Assembly (NCBI RefSeq): GCF_000759835.1 | Contig: NZ_BBNB01000009.1 | Coordinates: 248,001-312,000, forward strand | Reading direction: 5' to 3' | Source of the DNA: Citrobacter sedlakii NBRC 105722 | GTDB lineage: Bacteria > Pseudomonadota > Gammaproteobacteria > Enterobacterales > Enterobacteriaceae | DNA: 64,000 bases | Part shown: positions 46,278 to 56,000 of the stretch, piece by piece | Position numbering within the stretch: position 1 is the first letter of the stretch | Layout: each line of letters opens with the position of its first letter | Made by a program: the position numbers and the translations under genes | The notes under the pieces: model-generated | Databases searched by the model: none | What the model saw: the letters and a program-made list of their open reading frames with translations, nothing else | What the model was told of the DNA's origin: nothing

Positions 46278-47965
46278 TCCTGCTACTTTGCAGCACATCG
46301 TCTTTCGCGGGACTGTTCGACGCGCCGGGACGCTCGAATTTTGTTCCTGCTGACCAGGCCTTTGCCTTTGACTTTCAGCAAAACCAGCACGACCTGAACC
46401 TCACCTGGCAGGTGAAAGACGGTTATTATCTGTACCGCAAGCAGATTAACATCACGCCTGCTCAGGCGAAGATTGCCGACGTCACGCTCCCGGCGGGGGC
46501 CTGGCATGAAGATGAGTTCTACGGTAAAAGTGAAATCTACCGCAAGCGACTGACTGTTCCGGTCAATGTTCTACAGGCTGCGGCTGGCGCGACGCTGACG
46601 GTCACCTACCAGGGGTGCGCTGATGCTGGTTTCTGCTATCCGCCGGAAACAAAAACCGTCCCTCTAAGCGAAGTGGTTGCCAGCACAGTGCCCCAGCCTG
46701 CCGCGACGCCAGCCCCGCCGCAATCTGCTCAGCCGCCAGAACCGCCGCCTGCGCAGCTTCCCTTCACGGCGCTGTGGGCGTTGCTGATTGGCATTGGCAT
46801 CGCCTTTACGCCCTGCGTACTGCCGATGTATCCACTCATTTCCGGGATTGTGCTGGGCGGTAAACAACGTCTCTCTACCGGACGGGCGCTGCTGCTGACC
46901 TTTATCTACGTGCAGGGGATGGCGCTGACCTATACCGCGCTGGGCCTGGTGGTCGCTGCGGCAGGTTTGCAGTTCCAGGCCGCGCTTCAGCATCCCTACG
47001 TATTGGTGGGTCTCGCGATAGTCTTCACCCTTCTTGCGTTGTCGATGTTCGGTTTGTTTACGCTGCAATTACCGTCGTCACTGCAAACTCGCCTGACGCT
47101 GATGAGCAACCGCCAGCAGGGCGGCTCTGCGGGTGGCGTATTTGCAATGGGCGCTATCGCCGGGCTGATTTGCTCGCCATGTACCACCGCGCCGCTCAGC
47201 GCCATTCTGCTGTATATCGCGCAAAGCGGAAATATGTGGCTTGGCGGCGGCACGCTTTACCTGTACGCGCTCGGGATGGGGCTACCGCTGATGCTGGTCA
47301 CCGTCTTCGGCAATCGCCTGCTGCCAAAAAGCGGACCGTGGATGGAGCAGGTCAAAACCGCGTTTGGCTTTGTGATCCTCGCGCTACCGGTCTTTTTGCT
47401 GGAGCGGATCGTTGGCGATACGTGGGGCTTACGCCTGTGGTCGCTGCTGGGCGTCGCCTTCTTTGGCTGGGCGTTTATCACCAGTCTGCAGGCAACGCGC
47501 AGTTGGATACGTCTCGTCCAGATAATGTTGCTGGCGGCCGCGCTGGTCAGTGTGCGTCCGTTACAGGACTGGGCGTTTGGCGCGTCCCCTGTGCAGACGC
47601 AATCGCATCTGAGCTTTAAACAGGTATCCAATATCGACGAACTTAATCAGGCGCTGGCGCAGGCCAAAGGCAAACCGGTGATGCTCGACCTGTACGCCGA
47701 CTGGTGTGTCGCCTGTAAAGAGTTCGAGAAATACACCTTCAGCGCGCCGCAGGTGAAACAGGCGTTGGGCGACACGGTGCTGTTACAGGCTGACGTCACG
47801 GGCAATAACGCCCAGGACGTGGCGCTGTTGAAGCATTTACAGGTACTTGGGCTGCCGACCATTCTGTTCTTTGACGCAGAAGGTCAGGAGCACCCGCAGG
47901 CGCGAGTAACAGGCTTTATGGACGCCGCAACGTTTAGCGCGCATTTGCGCGATCGCCAACCGTGA
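46253..47965 (+). CDS. dsbD: Thiol:disulfide interchange protein DsbD
   Basis: A 570-residue inner-membrane protein that carries electrons from cytoplasmic thioredoxin to periplasmic DsbC, DsbG and CcmG. Signal peptide about 1-19; periplasmic alpha domain with the cysteine pair in CADAGFC; a Pro-rich linker; eight membrane helices (about 170-440) with Cys in TPCVLPMYP and CSPCTTAP; and a C-terminal thioredoxin-like gamma domain with WCVAC. The 25-nt overlap with cutA is the same as in E. coli. Confidence 0.96.
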   Translation: MAQRILTLILLLCSTSSFAGLFDAPGRSNFVPADQAFAFDFQQNQHDLNLTWQVKDGYYLYRKQINITPAQAKIADVTLPAGAWHEDEFYGKSEIYRKRLTVPVNVLQAAAGATLTVTYQGCADAGFCYPPETKTVPLSEVVASTVPQPAATPAPPQSAQPPEPPPAQLPFTALWALLIGIGIAFTPCVLPMYPLISGIVLGGKQRLSTGRALLLTFIYVQGMALTYTALGLVVAAAGLQFQAALQHPYVLVGLAIVFTLLALSMFGLFTLQLPSSLQTRLTLMSNRQQGGSAGGVFAMGAIAGLICSPCTTAPLSAILLYIAQSGNMWLGGGTLYLYALGMGLPLMLVTVFGNRLLPKSGPWMEQVKTAFGFVILALPVFLLERIVGDTWGLRLWSLLGVAFFGWAFITSLQATRSWIRLVQIMLLAAALVSVRPLQDWAFGASPVQTQSHLSFKQVSNIDELNQALAQAKGKPVMLDLYADWCVACKEFEKYTFSAPQVKQALGDTVLLQADVTGNNAQDVALLKHLQVLGLPTILFFDAEGQEHPQARVTGFMDAATFSAHLRDRQP

Positions 47966-48001
47966 GCGACACTTGCAACAGCAAAGTGGGAGGAATATAC
48001 C

Positions 48002-48577
48002 GTGCAACGTGAAGATGTTCTGGCAGAAGCCCTAAAGTTATTAGAGATCCATGGGATTGCCAATACCACGCTGGAGATGGTGGCCGAGCGCGTTGATTAT
48101 CCGCTCGAAGAGATGCTGCGTTTCTGGCCCGACGACGAGGCCCTGCTGTATGACGCCCTGCGTTATCTGAGTCAGCAGGTAGACATCTGGCGCCGCCAAC
48201 TGATGCTGGACGACACTCAAACCGCTGAACAAAAGCTACTGGCGCGCTACGCGGCGCTAACCGAATGTGTCAGCAATAACCGTTATCCCGGCTGCCTGTT
48301 TATCGCCGCCTGCACCTTTTACCCCGATCCCGCGCATCCCATTCATCAACTTGCGGATCAACAAAAACGCGCAGCGCATGACTTTACCCACGAACTGCTC
48401 ACCACGCTGGAAGTTGACGACCCGGCAATGGTTGCAAAACAGATGGAACTGGTGCTGGAAGGCTGCCTGAGTCGCATGCTGGTTAACCGCAGTCAGGCCG
48501 ACGTGGAGACGGCGCACCGTCTGGCGGAGGACATTCTGCGCTTCGCCCAGTGCCGTCAGGGTGGCGCGCTGACCTGA
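48002..48577 (+). CDS. yjdC: TetR-family regulator YjdC
   Basis: A 191-residue regulator with an N-terminal helix-turn-helix (about 3-45; [22 protein letters not shown]) and an all-helical ligand domain. It starts with GTG at 48002, with GGGAGGA 8 nt upstream. It follows dsbD by 36 nt and is probably co-transcribed. The ligand and target genes are not known to me. Confidence 0.9.
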   Translation: MQREDVLAEALKLLEIHGIANTTLEMVAERVDYPLEEMLRFWPDDEALLYDALRYLSQQVDIWRRQLMLDDTQTAEQKLLARYAALTECVSNNRYPGCLFIAACTFYPDPAHPIHQLADQQKRAAHDFTHELLTTLEVDDPAMVAKQMELVLEGCLSRMLVNRSQADVETAHRLAEDILRFAQCRQGGALT

Positions 48578-48644
48578 TTCTCATTTCGTTACATCGTTGA
48601 ATCGCATATAATTTCGCCAGCACCGACCCAATAAAAGGAATTAT

Positions 48645-49823
48645 ATGCGTCTCTTGTCCTGCGCCCTTCTGACGGGCCTTCTCTCTTCGTCCCTCTTCGC
48701 CGCACCGCTAAACGGCGTTTCATTTGCTCATAAAGACCGGGAAGTCGCCTGTGATAACACGAGCGCCTGCCGGGCGGTCGGGTATAGCGATAATGTCGCC
48801 CTGAAAACACTTCATCAGGCCTTAATTGATCAACAAAAAACCGATCCTGAACTCGATCTCAGCAACATCGCCAAACGGTTCCCGCTGACGGGCCAGCTCA
48901 CCAGATTCACCCTTTCATACACGGAAGATTCATCGCAGCCGACGACAAAACCCTCACCGGAAATCAGTGACGATGAATGGCGGGCATTTTTGCATTCCAA
49001 CATTCGCGCTTATGCAGAAAATGGTCAGGTGAATTTTACGCTGGTTGATCTGGACGGCGATGGCAAGCGCGATCTCATTATCGACAGTTATATTGGCGGG
49101 ACGGGCCTCTTCAGCTATACCGGCGTGCTTAAACGGGGTGAGAGCGCATTCTTTACCGTGAATGAAAACGCTAACGACGATGACTTTGGGGTACCCGGCG
49201 CGTTATTTTCGGAAAATGGCCGCGGTGCTAACCAGTGGAGCCAGTGGGTACGTATCAACGGCCAGGTGTACGCGCTTTGGTTCAACGGCGTCTTTGGCGA
49301 AGATAACATTTATCTGCTGCGTCCGTTCAGCACAGACAATAAGGTGCCGGTAGTAACCCTCCGCTATCGCTATACGCTCAATGTCATCGACTCAGCAGAA
49401 GAAGGCCGCCCTTTGACCCCTGCGCTGAGCGACAAGGACAAGGCGGGGCTAGTCAGGACGCTGGATGTCATGCAGGACCATCTGCTTAAAGACCTCCCGC
49501 TTGACCAGCCTGACACCGCTATCTGCCCGGTTCCTGAAGGCATCTCAGCAGAAGACGCGGAATGGTACAGCAGCGGCGTGGCAGGCCATTACACCATAGA
49601 AACCGTCGCCCTGATTCCCGTGTGGCTAAACGAGAAATGTTATATCGGCACCGTCTTCAGCCATCACGGATTTTATAACCATGGTGTGGATGCCGAGGTT
49701 GTCCTTAGCTCGCCCGCTGGGAAAGGTGATATTGTGGGCGGCTATGCGATCTCCGGCCTGCGCCAGGCAACGTCGATAAAAAGCGACTGGCAGTTTCGGG
49801 AAGGCGATCACGGCGCACTGTGA
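48645..49823 (+). CDS. Exported protein with DUF1176-like N-terminus
   Basis: A 392-residue secreted protein. A signal peptide (about 1-19, MRLLSCALLTGLLSSSLFA) is followed by FAHKDREVACDNTSACRAVGY, which resembles the opening of DUF1176 proteins. Near residues 133-150 is DLDGDGKRDLIIDSYIGGTG, similar to calcium-binding or FG-GAP-like turns. About six cysteines suggest disulfides, and DsbD is encoded 0.7 kb away. The ATG has an AAAGGAA site. It stands alone between yjdC and tRNA-Phe, a place that often collects acquired genes. I do not recognise its function. Confidence 0.7.
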   Translation: MRLLSCALLTGLLSSSLFAAPLNGVSFAHKDREVACDNTSACRAVGYSDNVALKTLHQALIDQQKTDPELDLSNIAKRFPLTGQLTRFTLSYTEDSSQPTTKPSPEISDDEWRAFLHSNIRAYAENGQVNFTLVDLDGDGKRDLIIDSYIGGTGLFSYTGVLKRGESAFFTVNENANDDDFGVPGALFSENGRGANQWSQWVRINGQVYALWFNGVFGEDNIYLLRPFSTDNKVPVVTLRYRYTLNVIDSAEEGRPLTPALSDKDKAGLVRTLDVMQDHLLKDLPLDQPDTAICPVPEGISAEDAEWYSSGVAGHYTIETVALIPVWLNEKCYIGTVFSHHGFYNHGVDAEVVLSSPAGKGDIVGGYAISGLRQATSIKSDWQFREGDHGAL

Positions 49824-49868
49824 TGGTGGGCTAACATCGCTGAATTGTACCCGAATCGCCGCAAAGTT

Positions 49869-49887
49869 AAGCAGTTGAACTGCTTTT
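49869..49887 (+). terminator. Possible terminator before tRNA-Phe
   Basis: AAGCAGT-TGA-ACTGCTT followed by TT is a 7-bp stem that could end the upstream exported-protein gene. Confidence 0.5.
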
Positions 49888-49899
49888 AAGGAAATTTGG

Positions 49900-49928
49900 T
49901 TGACTGGCGGGCGTGATTACGGTTTAAT
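49900..49928 (+). promoter_or_regulatory. Promoter of tRNA-Phe
   Basis: TTGACT (49900-49905), a 17-bp spacer and TTTAAT (49923-49928), followed by a GC-rich GCGCCCCG discriminator. The start would fall only a few bases before the mature tRNA. Confidence 0.85.
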
Positions 49929-49938
49929 GCGCCCCGTT

Positions 49939-50014
49939 GCCCGGATAGCTCAGTCGGTAGAGCAGGGGATTGAAAATCCCCGTGTCCTTGGTTCGATTCC
50001 GAGTCCGGGCACCA
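49939..50014 (+). tRNA. pheU: tRNA-Phe (GAA)
   Basis: A 76-nt gene with encoded CCA; the anticodon arm GGGGATTGAAAATCCCC carries GAA. In E. coli the pheU copy sits beside yjdC-dsbD-cutA, as here. Its 3' end is a common integration point for genomic islands, and the accessory T6SS region starts directly after it. No integrase is visible next to it. Confidence 0.97.
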
Positions 50015-50024
50015 CTATTCAAAG

Positions 50025-50048
50025 AACCCGCCTAAAAGGCGGGTTTTT
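50025..50048 (+). terminator. Terminator after tRNA-Phe
   Basis: AACCCGCC and GGCGGGTT close a TAAAA loop, followed by TTT. This is the normal tRNA-Phe terminator. Confidence 0.93.
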
Positions 50049-50297
50049 GCTTTTAGGGATTCAAGTAGATTTTTGGTTACTTTGACTGCTGATATCGCTG
50101 TCCTGCTTCTTCTTTCCAGTCAGAACAGATCGCTTAGACAGGAGCGACTAACCTCTCTGGACGCATTGGGTTGTCATTTAGTCGTCAATTTGTCGATAAA
50201 TACTATCTTATCATGTAAAACTGGAGAACATTTTTCCAAACACCATTCACAGGACAGTAAACTGCTTAGTTAAATCAAAAAATTTTCGCCACCGAGA
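50049..50297. other. AT-rich gap at the island boundary, no gene seen
   Basis: About 250 nt between the tRNA-Phe terminator and the first island reading frame. It is AT-rich, and its one plus-strand open frame (50073-50273) has no ribosome site or recognisable motif. I find no integrase, insertion sequence or repeat of the tRNA 3' end in it. Confidence 0.6.
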
Positions 50298-50513
50298 TTA
50301 CAAACATGGTAAACCGCTATCAGTAAATAATACTTTCATTTCATCTGCCGCCAATAATTTATGGCGACAGCCAGCGATACGAAAAACCCTGTCCTCTGAA
50401 TCATATTTTCTTCCGAACCAGAAGCCATGCCAGTGTCCGCGCCGTAAATGGAAACGAACCTTTAAGCCGTTCACAAAACTGCCCTCAGCGTCATCTAATA
50501 ACGTTGCAAGCAT
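50298..50513 (-). CDS. Orphan small reading frame, possible gene fragment
   Basis: Encodes 71 residues from ATG 50513, containing GLKVRFHLRRGHWHGFWFGRK-like sequence and ending SGLPCL. The frame stays open about 22 codons upstream of this ATG (back to a TAA near 50579) with no start codon I would accept. The GGAGG motif before the ATG ends only one base away, too close to work well. I recognise no family. It may be the 3' part of a decayed gene, for example an immunity or cargo gene of the adjacent T6SS, but that is speculation. Confidence 0.35.
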   Translation of the reverse strand: MLATLLDDAEGSFVNGLKVRFHLRRGHWHGFWFGRKYDSEDRVFRIAGCRHKLLAADEMKVLFTDSGLPCL

Positions 50514-50641
50514 GCCTCCGTATCCACTCCGATAATCCCGTACCGAAGACCTTATCCGTTCTGAATCCTTTTTTGGTTTTTACGGGTTTGGGCGAGCGGG
50601 TATGCAACAGGTTGACGCTCACTGTCAATTTCTTTAAAAAC

Positions 50642-51146
50642 TCACTGCATCTTAAAGAATCCTAATTCATCCTCTTTTTCACCAGGGTCCTGAAGTCGTT
50701 GCAATATTCCTTCAACTTTTTCATCAACAAGTTCAAAATTTTGGCATAATGAAGATGAATAATTCTTACAGTCAACCATATACCGGGTAACTTTTGCCAG
50801 TATTCTGGGTTGCATTTTATTATTATATCTTTGAAGAACATAGATAATACACAAATACAACATATCAAAGATAGCATCTGTACGTTTCATTAATTCAATG
50901 ATACGTATTATTATACGTTGATCATAATAACGTAACGCACTACAGGTTTGCTTCTCTTCCAGAAACAGACAGACGCCCTTCGCTATCACCTATTTGCGTC
51001 AGCGTATCCATTAATTTTTCACCGAATCGGTCGCTGAAAGCACTAACCCCTTTCACTAGTGACAGGGCTAAAGCTTTGCTACATTGTACCTATTGAAAAT
51101 ATGCCTTTACGTACAATGGTTGATTCACATACGGCTGACCGCTCAT
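50642..51146 (-). pseudogene. Broken gene directly downstream of hcp
   Basis: 12 nt after the hcp stop, an AAGGAGAGG site precedes ATG 51146, which begins MSGQPYVNQPLYVKAYFQ and then meets an in-frame TAG at 51090-51092. The same frame continues with VQCSKALALSLVKGVSAFSD, then FGEKLMDTLTQIGDSEG, to a second TAG at 50940-50942. An overlapping frame (GTG at 50989) then carries 115 residues to 50642 (KRTDAIFDMLYLC, LVDEKVEGILQRLQ). The good ribosome site, coupling to hcp and the frame relations fit one gene with an amber mutation and a frameshift. The family is unknown to me; a T6SS cargo or accessory gene is the obvious guess. The 115-residue part might alternatively be an independent small gene. 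Confidence 0.5.
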
Positions 51147-51157
51147 TTCCCTCTCCT

Positions 51158-51637
51158 TCAGAAAAGCCGTTCTTCCCACAGACTGTACGCACTCGTTCCG
51201 GCGATACAATGCTCCTGGGTGATACTTTCATAAGTCAGTGACACCGACTCTTCCGGCTGTCCCTGGCTGTTATTGATTGTATGCGGTACAACATGCTTAA
51301 CGCTGGCGATACGGGCATTAATAAGTTTGACTTTATAATACAACTCATTAATGCCAAAACGGTTGGTGCGGTAATATTCAAAATCGCAGGTCAGGCATTC
51401 ATTTTCGCTGATGGCTTTAGTCAGCAACGGGGAGGATTTATCCACCGGCTTCTGGATAACCAGCGTCTGATGATTAACATTTTGTGAGCGGGTCAGCCCG
51501 TGGGACAGCCCCAGCACCATTATCTGATCCATATGCGTAATCTGCGCTTTGTTGCCAATAGAGGCCATAGAAGCACAGCCTGCAGAAATCAGTCCCTGCA
51601 GATCACCGTTCAGTGTAAGATAAACCAGATTTGCCAT
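51158..51637 (-). CDS. hcp: Type VI secretion tube protein Hcp (TssD)
   Basis: A 159-residue member of the Hcp1 family (MANLVYLTLNGDLQGLISAGCASMASIGNK start). Hcp rings stack into the inner tube that is propelled out by sheath contraction and can carry effectors in its lumen. I chose ATG 51637 because AAGGAG stands 7 nt upstream; a start five codons earlier is less likely. It is 23 nt downstream of the VasL-like gene and is the last intact gene of the T6SS operon in this window. The sequence after residue 90 (ECLTCDFEYYRTN) is typical of Hcp. Confidence 0.93.
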   Translation of the reverse strand: MANLVYLTLNGDLQGLISAGCASMASIGNKAQITHMDQIMVLGLSHGLTRSQNVNHQTLVIQKPVDKSSPLLTKAISENECLTCDFEYYRTNRFGINELYYKVKLINARIASVKHVVPHTINNSQGQPEESVSLTYESITQEHCIAGTSAYSLWEERLF

Positions 51638-51660
51638 AATAAACTCCTTCAATTTCGTTG

Positions 51661-52995
51661 TTATTTTCCGGATTTGGTTTCCGTTTTCGTCATTCCGCCG
51701 TTTTTCAGCAGCAACCAGCGGCTTAACACGCCGTCCAGCCGTTCATTGATTTTTTTTTCCAGCGCGTCGGTATTCTGTCGCTGATCGCGAGCGTCCTGGT
51801 ACTGCGTCAATAGGGACTCCAGCGGCGTTTCCTGTCCCAGCCCCCGCTCTGCTTGCCAGATAACATTCTTAATATAAGAAAGCGTTAGTCCCTCTTTCTC
51901 GCGTTGCATCACCAGGTCAGCAAAGGCATGTAAATCCTGACGGGTCTGGAGCCAACCTCGAAGTTGCGGGCTGCCCTGTGCGCGGGTTTTCAGTGTTTCA
52001 ATCCATTTGGCACTCGCCTGCTGCTGTAGCTGGCTCTCAGGCCAGCGGCTGTCGGCGGTACGGGTCATCTGCATACCTGTCTCCAGCAGTTGCAGTGGCG
52101 GGGTATCAGGAAGCTGTTGCAGTCGTTGTCCGTAGCTGTCCAGGTCAGGCGATGCCAGCCAGACCATCGCCGCACCCTGTGCCGTATCCCTGACCTGTGC
52201 CAGTTGCCGCTGTATCGGGTACACCTGCCACCACCAGAGCGCGACAGCGATAACCGCAGCCGCGACAACGCCCGCCATAAAACCTTTCACCTGGCTGCCC
52301 TGCCCGGCGATACCGTCATTATCAGCCAGACCACGGACTTCCACCCGCATCTCCGGCAGGTCGGGGAGCGGAGCGATAATCTCAGTGGCCGTGGGCGCGG
52401 TACTTTCCGGGGCATAGACCAGTGTTCTGACGGTGGTCTGGGTGACAGCATCTGCATTATTCCGGGGTTGCAGCTCCAGGCGTTTGCGCGTGTTCTGCAC
52501 AAAAAACAGCAGGTTCTCCACGCGCGGCTGGCGCTTCAGTTCCACCTGCTGGAGTTTGTCGCAGATAAGCTGTAAGGCCCGCTCGGTACGGTACAACAGC
52601 GGCAGGTCGTTTTCCGCAAAGGATGTCTGCTGGCGCAGGATATTTCCGGTACGGGTGTTGAGCCAGTCCAGCATCTCGGTGCGTGCAGATCCACCCTGCG
52701 GCCAGAATTTGTCCCATTCACGGGTAATCATTGCCGCCAGCAGCTCGGCTCCTTCACAAAAACCGGCCAGCCCTTGCGTGCGGGTACGCGCCAGGGTGTA
52801 GTAGGTGGCTGTATGCAGGTCCACACCATTGGCCTTAAAAATCGCCAGCGCCAGCGATTCCACCAGCCTCCAGTTCATTTCCGGCTGCGACGGATGGCTG
52901 GCCTTATTGATTTCTTCGCGGATAGCGACGAACTCCGGCAGATTGCGCGGATCGCTGCCGGTCACGATAGTTTGTGTCAGTACATCGTTGTTCAT
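51661..52995 (-). CDS. T6SS VasL-like protein (TssA-family N-terminus, one membrane helix)
   Basis: A 444-residue protein. The N-terminal part (about 1-150; DPRNLPEFVAIREEIN and CEGAELLAAMITREWDKFWPQGG) is the ImpA_N/TssA-like domain. A membrane helix lies at about 238-258 (MAGVVAAAVIAVALWWW). The C-terminal part (about 260-435) is soluble and resembles the VasL domain. In Vibrio cholerae VasL follows VasK (TssM), the same position as here. TssA-like proteins with a membrane helix may stabilise the sheath end or membrane complex. It follows tssM by 9 nt. Confidence 0.82.
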   Translation of the reverse strand: MNNDVLTQTIVTGSDPRNLPEFVAIREEINKASHPSQPEMNWRLVESLALAIFKANGVDLHTATYYTLARTRTQGLAGFCEGAELLAAMITREWDKFWPQGGSARTEMLDWLNTRTGNILRQQTSFAENDLPLLYRTERALQLICDKLQQVELKRQPRVENLLFFVQNTRKRLELQPRNNADAVTQTTVRTLVYAPESTAPTATEIIAPLPDLPEMRVEVRGLADNDGIAGQGSQVKGFMAGVVAAAVIAVALWWWQVYPIQRQLAQVRDTAQGAAMVWLASPDLDSYGQRLQQLPDTPPLQLLETGMQMTRTADSRWPESQLQQQASAKWIETLKTRAQGSPQLRGWLQTRQDLHAFADLVMQREKEGLTLSYIKNVIWQAERGLGQETPLESLLTQYQDARDQRQNTDALEKKINERLDGVLSRWLLLKNGGMTKTETKSGK

Positions 52996-53004
52996 CCTGC
53001 CTCC

Positions 53005-56000
53005 TCAGTACAGCGTATCCGGCAGCCGGAAATGGCTGAACAGCCCGCCACTGAACGGATTGTCTTCGGTATCCGCGTGTATCCGGTAGACCATCGCGCC
53101 ACCGTCCACGTTAAAGCGCACACTGAATGACCCCTCTTTCACGCTGGTTAGCTGTCCAGCCCCGAACAGGCGGAACTGCGCCCACGGCCCACTGAAGCTG
53201 ATGCTGCGCGGTGCACCACCACTGACGCTAACCAGCGTCAGCTTGCTTTCATTGCCTTCGCGCATGTTATTCGGCCAGACCAGATGAGCGGTGTAGTTAC
53301 GCCCCTGACTGTAATCGACTAACTGGCCGTCAAGGTTCAGCACGCTACGGCGCTTGTTACCGGAAAGCGAAACGGTCTCTACCGCGAACTGCGTTCCCAG
53401 GCCATTTTGTTTACTGAAGAAGATGTCGCGGATTTTCTGTGCGGTATCCAGTTGCCGGATGACATCCTCACGGATAATCACACCGTCATCCCCGTCACGG
53501 CTCAGGTCATTTTCAATAAACAGTTTCAGGTTCTGCTGATAAAAGGTGTCCAGCACGCCATCCTGTTTAAAGAAACGTTCAAATGCATCCAGTGACGCAT
53601 CCTGCGATGAACGCCGGTTGAATGGGTAGTTATTTGCCAGTTGCTCGTTAAACGGTTTCACTACGTTGTCGCGCCAGTCAATTTCCATATAGTGAACGGC
53701 TTCCACCATCACCACATGCCAGGCCTGATCTGCCAGTTTTCCCACCCAGCGATTAAGCGGCGCTGGCAGTGTTTTCGCCATCTGACGGGTAGTAAATATC
53801 GGGTCGCTGCTGTTCTGATCAAGACGTAACTGGACGGCTTTCAGGGCCGATTTTCCCGGCACCGGCGCATTCTGGATAGCCAGCAGGTAACGGTGCAGTT
53901 CGGTCAACTGTTGATACACCGCCTGTAGGGTATTTTCTTTATTATTCTGCACTGCCAGTACGCTGTTTTCTGATGCGAACTCGTGTCCGAGGCGCGTCAG
54001 CAAACGGTAATCCGGCTCTTCCTGTGCCTCTTCACGCTCTTTATCAGAGAGTTTTTCCGGGAGAACCGCGGGCCGCGTGTTGTCCCGCAACGCCGTCAGC
54101 GCCCGCTGTAAGGGCTGGTCGCCGCTGATAACCTGCTCCAGTGCCCCGGTCAGTTGCGCAATGGACTCATAGCCACGCACGTTAAGGTTATCCATCCCCG
54201 CCCGCCAGGTGGCGGTGTAGTCACTGATATACTGCTCTGTCAGTTGGCGCTGGATTTCAGCACGATCGGCCTCGCTGTATTTCACACTGTGAGTAACGTT
54301 CAGTACCCAAGAGTCCATTGCCGTCAGCGTAATCAACGCATCACGCTGTCTGACGAAATAGCTTTGCAGGCCATAGCGGGTAAGAAACTGTGGAACAATC
54401 AGTTTATTATCATCTGAGGAAATAAAGACCTGATCGAATGTCGGACCCACCTGATCGCGCAGGTTCAGATCGGCGGGCAGAACGCCCAGCGCCCGTGTTT
54501 TCAGACTCTGGTAGACGCGCTGGTAAACCGGCAACTTGCTTAACTCTTTCTGCGCTACCGCCACCGGACTGTCATACGGCGTCCAGCGGCTGATGGCGTC
54601 ACCATCGCCTGCTGCCCGCTCTGCGTGCCAGTCGGTATGCTTCAGGGCATAGTCGAGGTGCGACATCAGCTGCGTCTGGATATCCCGCTGGCCGTGAAAT
54701 TTTTCACTCCAGCGCTTTGCCATATACTGCTTTACTACCTCATTACTACGCCCGCTCTTATCTTCCAACATTCTCATGACACGCAACACGGCGAGTTTTT
54801 CTTCGCTCTCCGGCGGGGCGGCATTCATTTCTTTCACCAGACCGTTAAAAAGCGCCGGAAGGTAACGCTGTTCAAGCAGTTGCAGATAAGTTTTTTCCAC
54901 ATACGGTCCGATACGCCTGCCCTGATACAGCCCCATATCGGCCAGGCGACTGCGGTCATCCCAGTCGCCGTAGGCCAGCGTTGCGTCGCGCACCGGGTTA
55001 AGCAACGGCAGTTGCAGATTACCGTATTCATCCATCCCCTGTGGCGGTTGTATAGACATAAAGGCTTCAGCCTGTTTCAGCACCTGGACGCCGGAGGCGT
55101 AGTTAACCCCGTAGTAATGATGCCAGCCGGTGATTAACAGTAATGCGGTCACCCCACCCACGGCGGAAAAGGCCGTCAGACGGCGGCGGCTGCTTATCAG
55201 CCAGGCACGGCTTTCTCCGGCCAGATTCGGCTCGGCCAGCAGTGCCTGTGGAAACAGATTGCGGGTAAAGTAAGATACAGTATCCACCAGCGGCCAGGCG
55301 CTCAGTGGACTGCCGTCCAGCCGGTACTGCCGGGCGGCAGACTGCGTAAAAAGATCATCCATCTGCCCCCGTTGCAGCGACGAAGTAAGGTATACGCCGC
55401 GCAGCATCACATCCATATTTTCACCATCCAGCAGGCTGTCAAGCAGGGCCGCCAGGAAGTCCCGGCTCCCCTGTATCTGGCGGGAAAAACTGAACAGGGA
55501 ACTTCGCATATGCGTCTGTGTGAGCATCAGATCCAGCATGGCATGGTTCATTCGATCACACCATGTCAGCCAGAAAGCATCCAGCTCTGCGCGCCAGTCC
55601 TCGTTTTCATGGGCGCGGCGGGTGAAGGTCACGCCTAAAATCGTATCGCGATCTTTTTTATCCAGTGACTGAAACAGGGCGGCAAAGCCGTGTAATAAAT
55701 CCAGTCGGGTCAGTACCACATAAACCGGCAACTGGCAGTGAAGGTGCTGGCGCACATCCTGTAAACGGCTGCGCAGCGTCTGCAACAGATGTTCGCGGCG
55801 GCGTTTGTCAGCCGTCAACAGGTCGAGTAAGTCAAGTGTGATAATGATCCCGTTCAGTGGCTGGCGGGCGCGTTTTTCCACCAGCCAGTCCAGAACGTGC
55901 TCCCATAACCGGCGGTGCAGGACATCAGCATCCGGCTGTTCACAGAGTACGCCGTCAATATCAAAAATCACCGCCTGTTTGCCAACATGCGGCGTCAGGT

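Noticed and set aside
50025..50048. Inverted repeat next to tRNA-Phe as an integration signature
   Set aside because: It is the ordinary tRNA terminator hairpin (AACCCGCC/GGCGGGTT) and needs no other explanation.
50073..50273. 66-codon plus-strand frame after tRNA-Phe
   Set aside because: It has no Shine-Dalgarno sequence or recognisable motif, and low-complexity Leu/Ser content. Not enough support to call a gene.
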